Of a DNA stretch of 64,000 nt, positions 57,560 to 64,000 are shown in pieces. The position numbers and the translations under genes were made by a program. How positions within the stretch are numbered: the first letter of the stretch is position 1; each line of letters begins with the position of its first letter. The notes beneath the pieces are model-generated. The model ran no database searches. It was given only the letters and a program-made list of their open reading frames with translations, and was not told the DNA's origin. Source of the DNA: Phyllobacterium chamaecytisi (lineage in GTDB: Bacteria > Pseudomonadota > Alphaproteobacteria > Rhizobiales > Rhizobiaceae); contig NZ_JAIQWW010000008.1 of NCBI RefSeq assembly GCF_020164455.1, positions 62,001-126,000 of the forward strand, given 5' to 3'.

Positions 57560-57710
57560 AAGCATGGGTAAAGCTATCGAAATGGGGGTGGGCGACAGGC
57601 CAACGACGCGCGCGCCGATGCTTGGGGAGCATACAGACGAGGTCCTGGCGCACTTCGGATTTAGGGACGATGAGATCAATGCGTTAAGGGCGAAAGGGGC
57701 AGCAGCTTGA
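57560..57710 (+). pseudogene. CaiB/BaiF-family CoA-transferase, 3' stump
   Basis: The frame ends [20 protein letters not shown] then [11 protein letters not shown], the C-terminal signature of family III CoA-transferases (P.LGEHT.EVL.ELG…I..L...G). The remaining 350 or so residues are missing. Confidence 0.75.
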
Positions 57711-57940
57711 GTTAGGTGGAGATCGACAATTCACATATACGCGCGTTCATTCACTAGAGGACCACGAGCTGATTCGGTGGAATCGCGACTGAAGTGGTTA
57801 GCTGACAGGCTTTCGTACCCCTTGAGAATAGCGCGGCCAGTTCCTAATGATGTCACGCTCAGTGTCAGGCCCGCGTAAAAACGACTCTGCGAGGTAAGTA
57901 AGAGGCGAACTTGTGCAAATCTCTTGAAGTGAGGGGCGCC
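57711..57940. other. Spacer upstream of iron alcohol dehydrogenase
   Basis: About 230 bases; a GAGGGG ribosome site precedes ATG 57941. Nothing else recognised. Confidence 0.3.
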
Positions 57941-59112
57941 ATGAACCCGTTTGCTTTCAATACCACACCCCGTCTAACGGTCCTGCCGGGCGCTTCGGCC
58001 GAGATTGGACGCCTAGCCGGCTCGTTGCTCGGTCGGCGAATTCTGTTCGTTACCAACCGCGGCATCTGCGCGCTCGAGCTAGAGCGCAAGGCTATTCAAT
58101 CGCTCGTGAAAGCCGGAGCGGAGGTGCTCGTCTTCGACGGGGTCGAGGCCGACCCGAGGTTAGCTACATTGATGGCCGCACATGATATGGCGCGACAGAA
58201 TGGCGTCACCGGCGTAGTCGGATTCGGCGGCGGATCGTCGCTCGATGTCGCTAAACTCATCGCGCTGCTGACAGGGTCGGGTGAGGACCTCGATGAAACG
58301 TGGGGGGTCGGCAAAGCCAAGGGACCGCGTCTGCCGCTCGTTCTTGTCCCGACGACAGCGGGGACCGGATCCGAGGTAACACCGGTCTCCGTTATCACGG
58401 TGGCAGGTGATGAAAAGCGCGGCGTGTCTTCTCCAATTCTGCTGCCGGACATCGCTTTGCTTGACGCCGAGCTGACGCTGAGCCTGCCGGCGCGAACGAC
58501 TGCGGCGACCGGCATCGACGCTATGGTGCATGCCATCGAGGCATATGCGTCCAAGAGCGCCAACAATAATCCCGTGTCTCGTATGCTGGCTGTAGAGGCA
58601 CTGCGGCTTATCGGCGGCCATATCGAGCGCGTGATCGCCGAACCCGGCGGCATCGAAGCGCGCGTGGCGATGCTGCTCGGGTCGACGCTTGCGGGGATGG
58701 CGTTCGCCAACTCGCCGGTCGCTGCCGTCCATGCGCTGGCGTATCCAATCGGGGGTACGTTCCATGTCCCCCATGGGCTGTCGAACGCACTCGTTTTGCC
58801 GCACGTGCTTGCTTCAATGCGGCGGAGACGGTTAACGGTTCGGCTGCGCTCTATGCGGCACTAGCCCCGCATGCCTTCCCAGATCTCGGGCATGAAGGCA
58901 ATTCCCAGGCCACCTGTCAGGCCTTCATAGAACGGCTAGCGGGCCTCTCGAGGGTCGTCGGCCTGCCAACCCGCCTACGCGACGTCGAGGTGCCGGAGAA
59001 AGCGCTCGAGCAGATGGCTCGCGACGCCATGAAGCAGACGCGCCTGCTCGTGAATAATCCGCGGGTCATGGAAGAAGCCGACGTTTTGGCAATCTATCGG
59101 GCGGCATGGTAG
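57941..59112 (+). pseudogene. Iron-containing alcohol dehydrogenase, single frameshift
   Basis: Family landmarks are GFGGGSSLDVAKLIAL, PTTAGTGSEVTPVSVI, the metal ligands in GIDAMVHAIEAY (Asp, His) and in HALAYPIGGTFHVPHGLSNA (two His). The first frame ends at 58864. From about 58,810 the correct C-terminus (FNAAETVNGSAALYAALAPH… up to EEADVLAIYRAAW) is in another frame and stops at 59112. One missing base accounts for the whole break, giving about 390 residues, the family size. The enzyme class interconverts alcohols and aldehydes or reduces maleylacetate. Confidence 0.85.
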
Positions 59113-59547
59113 CCATGGCGCGTCTTGAGCCGCTCCAGCGCAACCATTTCCGTGTCTTTCCCCGGTTGCAGACCCGCTGGGCCGACAATGACATCTATGG
59201 ACACGTCAACAACGTAATTCATTACGCGCTGTTCGACACGGCTGTGAACGGCTGGCTGATCGATATGGCGCTGCTGGATCTTCGCTATGGCGAGACCGTC
59301 GGGCTGGTTGTCGAGACGGCCTGCAGCTGTTTCGCCGAAGTCGTCTTTACGGACGCGTTGGGTCGGAATCGGCATCGAACGGATCGGAACATCGTCCGTC
59401 ACCTATTCGGTCGGGCTCTTCCGCAACGATGAGGAAAGGGCGGTCGCACAGGGGCGCTTCGTTCATGTCTATGTTGATCAGACGGATCGCCGACCGCGAC
59501 CGATGTCTAGACGCTGGCGAACGACCCTGGAGAAGCTTCGGCTATGA
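59106..59547 (+). pseudogene. 4-hydroxybenzoyl-CoA-type thioesterase, single frameshift
   Basis: The hot-dog thioesterase signature RWADNDIYGHVNNVIHYALF (DxxGHVNN) is followed by FAEVVFTDA. Then, in another frame, it continues VGIGIERIGTSSVTYSVGLF, then RNDEERAVAQGRFVHVYVD. One extra base near 59,345-59,355 explains the break. It overlaps the end of the alcohol dehydrogenase gene by seven bases. It would hydrolyse an acyl-CoA. Confidence 0.8.
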
Positions 59548-59954
59548 GCGAGGCTGACTACCGCGGCGCTGTCATCGATCAAGCATCCGGTCGGCCGGCT
59601 TATAGCGGTTGCCTCGTTCTCGGGCAGCGCGGTCAGTATGCTATCGGACCACGCTGCGTTCCAATTGCATCGAATTCTCACCGTTCTCCGCAGAGCTGGC
59701 ATTGATGCGAAGCGTGCAAGACAAGCGTATCTCAAGCGTCGATATCAGAATGGTCGCACAAAGGCGCTGCGCAACCCCGCCCATATCTTGGGCATGATTG
59801 GTCATGAATCTTTTATCACCGAGCCGAGCGGCACCATCGACACACGCGATTCACAGTACGCGGCACTGGACGGTCGCCGGGTTTAGGTGACGCGGATGCG
59901 CTTCGTCGATGCTGAACGCGCGACCATTAAGGTCGAGGCTCGGAATTCGTCGGT
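59548..59954. other. Gap, nothing recognised
   Basis: About 400 bases with short open stretches but no recognised family. Confidence 0.3.
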
Positions 59955-60584
59955 AACCATGGGAAAATCGCGATTCAGGTTCGCTATAAAACTGTCCCAG
60001 AACGTTCCTTCAATAAGCTCATCCGATTTGATATTCCCACGGCGATCGTGGCTGAGGCCGCGAATGAACTCGAGACCGAAGGCGGGCGGTTGATTACAGC
60101 GAACTACGGATTTATGATCTGATATCAAATAGCCATTCGAGCCGCTCTCAATCCGCCGATGCTCCTTTCCCCACTTCTTCTCGGCACTATGTTAGTGCAA
60201 AAGCTTCCGCGCGACAGAGCGATCGGTATTATTACGGCGGTGCGTGATCTTTGACTCCGGATCTGCTGAAAGCGGCTGGATGGGATCTCAGTTCCAAACG
60301 CATCGCATAGCCGCTTCGAAAATAGCCCTTACTTCGCCGCCGCATTTGTATCGGCAAGCGGCGACTTCGACATGAGGGTCGTTGAAAGCGAGATCGTCAA
60401 CGTCGCGGTAGCTCTTGTTGTCCGTCGCCCTGATACTGTTAAAATGCTTCTGGAATACTGAGAACTGCCTCCTTATGCGGCTGCTATTCAGCGCGCTACG
60501 GGCGTTCCCGTTTTCGATTTCATCTCAACGATCGTGTTTCTTATTGCAGGGCTGATACGTAGGCCATTCATAGGATTCTACTGA
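59955..60584 (+). pseudogene. Aspartate/glutamate-racemase-family protein, dead copy 3
   Basis: Across frames it reads VRYKTVPERSFNKLI, GGRLITANYGFMI, YQIAIRAALNPPMLLSPLLL, LPRDRAIGIIT, ENSPYFAAAFVSASGDFD and ELPPYAAAIQRATGVPVFDF, then AGLIRRPF. It follows copy 2 (48.4-49.2 kb) throughout. Both catalytic-type cysteines are now Tyr (TAC at 60105-60107 and 60456-60458), and there are stop codons and frame shifts. Confidence 0.9.
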
Positions 60585-60949
60585 CCAACCTATCTCTCGA
60601 TCTAGCGACCCGGGTAACCCTTTCTGGCGCGTACCGTGGGATAGTGGAAAGTCGGTTAAAACCTGTGTTATCCTAAGCAAGCTCCTTCGATCTGTCTTGG
60701 CATGTGCACGAACCGGATCTCTTGTAACTGCTGGTTTCCGAGAGATTGAACCACTCGGCCTTAGTCCCGCACTCTTTGCTATCGCTGCCCTATCTATTGG
60801 CTCTAACAAGACTTCAATCTGCGATGTCGTCGCCCTTTCATGCAGGAATACGGCGCCGAGCGGGCGCATTCGAGAGTTTTTCCAAGGGAAGCTCGGGTAT
60901 ATACTGTGCCGCAGGACACGAGCAATTTATGCGATCTTAGGAAAGTACG
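60585..60949. other. Upstream region of acyl-CoA dehydrogenase operon
   Basis: About 365 bases. A plus-strand frame from 60697 runs through to 60972 but is not recognised. The promoter of the acyl-CoA dehydrogenase operon is expected here. Confidence 0.3.
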
Positions 60950-62164
60950 ATGGATCTGAATTTCACGGATGACGAGCTTGCGTTTCGCGATGAGGTGAGG
61001 GCGTTTTGCCGCTCCGCCCTACCAACGGATATCCGCGATAAACTGATTGCGGGACGGCATCCAAGCAAAGATGACAAGGTGCGTTGGACGCGAATCCTAG
61101 CGCAGAAGGGCTGGGCGGTGCCACATTGGCCCGTTGAATATGGTGGTACTGACTGGAGCCCGGTGAAACAGCACATTTTTTCAGAGGAAGTTAGCCAAAC
61201 GCCCGCGCCCGAGCCAGCTGGAAGCGGCATCAACCTGGTTGGTCCGGTCATCTACACATTCGGCACTGAAACGCAGAAGGAATATTTCCTACCTCGCATT
61301 ATCAATGTTGACGACTGGTGGTGCGAGGGGTTTTCCGAGCCGGATGCCGGATCGGATCTTGCCTCGCTTAAGACGCGTGCGGTCCGTGACGGAAATCATT
61401 ATGTTGTGAATGGGCAAAAGATTTGGACAACGTTGGCGCAATACTCGGATTGGATATTCTGTTTGGTCAGGACGAATCCTGACGGAAAGAAGCAGCAGGG
61501 GATATCCTTCCTACTGATCAACTTGAAAACGCCCGGCGTAACGGTGCGACCAATCCAGCTCTTTGATGGATACCATGAAGTCTGTGAAGTATTCTTTGAT
61601 GACGTACGCGTTCCTCTCGAGAATCGAGTCGGCGAAGAGAATCGCGGTTGGGAGTACGCCAAATTTGTCTTGGGCAACGGGCGAGTTACCATCGCCTGTG
61701 TCGGCCTTTCGAAGGAGCGGATAAGGCGGATAAAAGAACTCGCTTCGCACACCAAAGTTAGCGGAGATTTGCTCATTAACCGACCGGATTTTCGGAAAAA
61801 AGTTGCAGCTGTTGAGGTGCAGTTGAAGGCACTCGAGATGACACAGCTTCGCGTGGTTGCCAACTCCTCCAAACTCCAGAAAGACGCACAAGACCCTGCT
61901 AGCTCGATCCTCAAAATTAAGGGCTCGGAAATACAGCAGGCGACAGCCGAGCTTTTGATGGATGTAGTTGGTCCTTTCGCGCTGCCTTATCAATCAGAAG
62001 AAGATTTTAAACACCAAGAGCCTTCAATTGGCCCGGAATGGGCCGGTCCTATCGCGCCTGCCTATTTTAACGGCCGAAAGGTGCCAATTTATAGCGGTTC
62101 TGACGAGATTCAAAAGAACATCATCGCCAAGGTGGTCCTGGGACTTTCATCAAAGAGTGCATGA
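60950..62164 (+). CDS. Acyl-CoA dehydrogenase, PimC-like large subunit
   Basis: This 404-residue FAD enzyme has FTDDELAFRDEVRAFCRSAL, the signature WCEGFSEPDAGSDLAS, then YVVNGQKIWTT, VRPIQLFDGYHEVCEVFFDD, and a C-terminal IYSGSDEIQKNIIAK. In single-subunit medium-chain enzymes the Glu of YEGT before EIQ is the catalytic base; here that position is Ser. This is common in the large-subunit group, where the base lies elsewhere or the partner contributes. It pairs with the next gene. Confidence 0.9.
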   Translation: MDLNFTDDELAFRDEVRAFCRSALPTDIRDKLIAGRHPSKDDKVRWTRILAQKGWAVPHWPVEYGGTDWSPVKQHIFSEEVSQTPAPEPAGSGINLVGPVIYTFGTETQKEYFLPRIINVDDWWCEGFSEPDAGSDLASLKTRAVRDGNHYVVNGQKIWTTLAQYSDWIFCLVRTNPDGKKQQGISFLLINLKTPGVTVRPIQLFDGYHEVCEVFFDDVRVPLENRVGEENRGWEYAKFVLGNGRVTIACVGLSKERIRRIKELASHTKVSGDLLINRPDFRKKVAAVEVQLKALEMTQLRVVANSSKLQKDAQDPASSILKIKGSEIQQATAELLMDVVGPFALPYQSEEDFKHQEPSIGPEWAGPIAPAYFNGRKVPIYSGSDEIQKNIIAKVVLGLSSKSA

Positions 62165-62230
62165 TACGGGTCGAGCTAGGTCCACCGGTGAAAGGGTCCG
62201 TCGAGGCCCACTTTGAGGAGATGCGTTTAA

Positions 62231-63400
62231 ATGGATCTTAATCTTTCCGAAGAGCAGCGTCTCTTCAAAGACGGCATCGAGCGACTGCTCGGTGATAACT
62301 ATAGCTTCGCTGACCGCCGTAAGTACTTGGGTGACAAGCATGGATTTAGTGAATCAATGTGGCAACGCTATGCAGAAGTTGGGATTCTTGGACTGCCGTT
62401 TTCCGAAACTGAGGGTGGTTTCGGCGGCGGTGCGGTAGAGACAATGATTGTCATGGAATCTTTCGGCAAGGCTCTGATCCTCGAGCCCTATTTTGCGACC
62501 GTGGTGCTGGCAGGCGGCGTCCTGCGTTATGGCGCGAGCGACGCGCAAAAGGCTAAATTCATTCCAGCTATCACGGAAGGGAACGTCAAGCTTGCATTTG
62601 CCTATGCCGAACCGCAGTCGCGCTACGATCTTTTTGACGTCGAAACACTTGCCAGGGAGGACGCCGGCGGGTGGGTGCTGAATGGCACCAAAAGCCTCGT
62701 CCTGCACGGTGAGGCGGCTGACAAGATCATAGTGTCGGCACGAACTGCCGGAGATCCGCGGGACAAGGATGGAATAGGCCTCTTCCTGGTGGACGGCAAT
62801 GCGCCGGGCCTCAGGCGCCGTGGCTATCCGACACAAGACGCCTTGCGCGCGGCCGACATCACCCTTGAGAATGTCCGCGTAAACGCAGCTGGCGTCATTG
62901 GCGATGCGGCAGGGGCATTTCCCATAATTTCGCGCGTCGCGGACGAGGCTAGCGCAGCCTTGTGCGCAGAGGCAGTTGGTTGCTTGGCTGAGATGCTGGC
63001 GACTACACTTGACTATCTGAAAATGCGCAAACAGTTCGGCACGCCCATCGGGACCTTCCAGGTACTGCAGCACCGCGCGGCCGACATGTTCATCGAACTG
63101 GAGCAGTCCCGTTCCATAACCTTGTACGCCACCATGATGGCCGGCGAAGACGATTCACGCATCCGTGAGCGGGCAATTTCGGCAGCCAAGGCCCAGATCG
63201 GTCAATCCGTAAAGACGCTCGGCCGGCAGGCCATCCAGCTACACGGTGGAATTGGCATGACAATGGAATATGCGATAGGGCATTACTTCAAGCACATTAC
63301 CATGATCGATACGTTGTTCGGCGACGTTGACTATCATCTCTCCCGGCTGGCCGCGCTTGGTGGGCTGTTCGGGGAGGAAGCAATCGAACAAGCAAACTGA
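62231..63400 (+). CDS. Acyl-CoA dehydrogenase, PimD-like small subunit
   Basis: The 389-residue protein has LSEEQRLFKDGIERLLGD, a GLPFSETEGGFGGGAVE motif, FAYAEPQSRYDL in place of the usual TEP.AGSD signature, WVLNGTKSLVLHGEAAD, and MRKQFGTPIGTFQVLQHRAAD. The end lacks the YEGT..IQ segment, as in the small subunits of heteromeric pairs. A 66-base gap and a GAGGAG site separate it from the large-subunit gene. The pair most resembles pimeloyl-CoA-type dehydrogenases; the acyl substrate is inferred, not shown. Confidence 0.88.
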   Translation: MDLNLSEEQRLFKDGIERLLGDNYSFADRRKYLGDKHGFSESMWQRYAEVGILGLPFSETEGGFGGGAVETMIVMESFGKALILEPYFATVVLAGGVLRYGASDAQKAKFIPAITEGNVKLAFAYAEPQSRYDLFDVETLAREDAGGWVLNGTKSLVLHGEAADKIIVSARTAGDPRDKDGIGLFLVDGNAPGLRRRGYPTQDALRAADITLENVRVNAAGVIGDAAGAFPIISRVADEASAALCAEAVGCLAEMLATTLDYLKMRKQFGTPIGTFQVLQHRAADMFIELEQSRSITLYATMMAGEDDSRIRERAISAAKAQIGQSVKTLGRQAIQLHGGIGMTMEYAIGHYFKHITMIDTLFGDVDYHLSRLAALGGLFGEEAIEQAN

Positions 63401-63443
63401 AGCGGCTGACGGAATTGGGCGCAAGAATGAAAGGTCCATAAGA

Positions 63444-64000
63444 ATGCTATCTGGGGATTTGCTGCGGGCAACACACAATCCCGCCAGCCAGAACATCATT
63501 GCGCCTGGGGGATCGGAGAGGCTCAACTGGCTTTTCCGTCCTGAATCCATTGCGATCGTGGGAGCATCCCAAAAAGGCGGTTTCGCCACAGAGCTTCTAG
63601 CGAACATCGTCAAATGGGACTTCCAGGGGAAGGTCGTTGCGGTAAACCCGCGTTACGAGGAGATTGGTGGAGTACCTTGCTTCGCGAGTCTGTCCAGCAT
63701 ACCCCATCCGGTTGACCTCGCCATAATTGTCGTTCCTAGCAAAGCCATCCCGCAAGTTCTCGAAGACTGCGAAAAAGCCGGTGTGCGCGCGATCCAGATT
63801 ATCTCAAGTGGTTTCGCCGAGCAGGCCGGAGAAGGCGAAGAGAAGCAGCGTTGGCTTGTCAAATGGGCTCAGCGTACAGGTATCCCGGTCGTCGGCCCGA
63901 ACTGTTTCGGTCTAATGAATGCGGCCAATCGGCTCATGGCGGTACCTTTGGACTTCCACAACATGAAAGCCGGCGGCATCAGCGCGATACTGCAGAGCGG
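63444..64000 (+). CDS. ADP-forming acyl-CoA synthetase / acetate-CoA ligase-like, 3' end outside window
   Basis: The first 185 residues form a CoA-binding domain: WLFRPESIAIVGASQKGGFA, VVAVNPRYEEIGGVPCFASL, VDLAIIVVPSKAIPQVLEDC, IISSGFAEQAGEGE and VVGPNCFGLMNAANRLMA. This is the N-terminal domain of succinyl-CoA-synthetase-like acyl-CoA ligases. ATG 63444 is in frame; no strong ribosome site was noted. It follows the dehydrogenase pair by 43 bases and would activate the acid that they oxidise. Confidence 0.88.
   Translation, partial: MLSGDLLRATHNPASQNIIAPGGSERLNWLFRPESIAIVGASQKGGFATELLANIVKWDFQGKVVAVNPRYEEIGGVPCFASLSSIPHPVDLAIIVVPSKAIPQVLEDCEKAGVRAIQIISSGFAEQAGEGEEKQRWLVKWAQRTGIPVVGPNCFGLMNAANRLMAVPLDFHNMKAGGISAILQS

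Noticed and set aside
28500-57560. Possible CRISPR array in the gene-poor stretches
   Set aside because: No set of regularly spaced direct repeats was found; the gaps hold gene and IS fragments instead.
28885-60950. nod boxes or NifA sites that would prove a symbiosis island
   Set aside because: I looked for the nod-box core and TGT-N10-ACA sites before operons and saw no convincing match, so the symbiosis link remains only a comparison.

Overview
The window looks like an accessory region (plasmid, chromid or integrated island) of a member of the Hyphomicrobiales, close to Mesorhizobium, Rhizobium, Ochrobactrum or Brucella. The main reasons are the bioBFDAZ operon with BioR-type boxes upstream, a phn-type DUF1045/PhnN pair, many ABC uptake operons and a dense scatter of decayed IS elements. 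The genus is inferred; no rRNA or tRNA gene was seen.

Layout. (1) 1-6.4 kb: the 3' part of an alkaline-phosphatase-superfamily gene, a KdsB remnant, a remnant of a group II intron reverse transcriptase, and a two-gene heterodimeric ABC exporter with one degenerate ATP site. (2) 7.0-14.3 kb: a complete organosulfur-type operon with two flavin monooxygenases, an M20 deacetylase, a GNAT acetyltransferase, a fused amino-acid permease/ATPase and a binding protein, closed by an intrinsic terminator. It has the gene set of the Bacillus yxe and ytm/cmo cysteine-conjugate salvage operons. (3) 14.3-23.0 kb: a block bracketed by two complementary fragments of a Tn3-family transposase. It holds phnN, a DUF1045 gene, truncated phnL and HIT genes, and a sugar-type ABC importer that includes a frameshifted AstE/DoeB-like deacylase. 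(4) 23.1-28.5 kb: bioBFDAZ behind two BioR-like boxes, followed by a panD remnant.

(5) 28.9-49.2 kb: catabolic genes between decayed insertion sequences. An IclR and an Lrp regulator are divergent. A minus-strand operon encodes a ThDP enzyme, an SDR and a succinate-semialdehyde-type dehydrogenase. Then come an Asp/Glu-racemase-like gene, another SDR, and a plus-strand run of M20 amidohydrolase, LigI-like amidohydrolase, a polyamine-type ABC importer and a second racemase-like gene. A dead third racemase copy lies at 60 kb, and a dead Lrp copy at 36.7 kb. (6) 49.4-60.6 kb: mostly pseudogenes (aldehyde dehydrogenases, methylaspartate ammonia-lyase, alanine dehydrogenase, YecA, CoA-transferase, racemase) mixed with IS1634/IS4, IS66 and IS256 fragments. 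An intact MaoC hydratase and an EamA transporter survive. An SDR, an iron alcohol dehydrogenase and a thioesterase each carry a single-base frameshift. (7) 60.9 kb to the end: a PimC/PimD-like acyl-CoA dehydrogenase pair and the start of an acyl-CoA synthetase.

Overall the window suits a replicon that scavenges amino-acid-like and acyl substrates (import, deacylation, racemisation, oxidation, CoA chemistry). Many modules have been broken by transposition and point decay. Functional names rest on motif reading and remembered family sequences; no database search was run.
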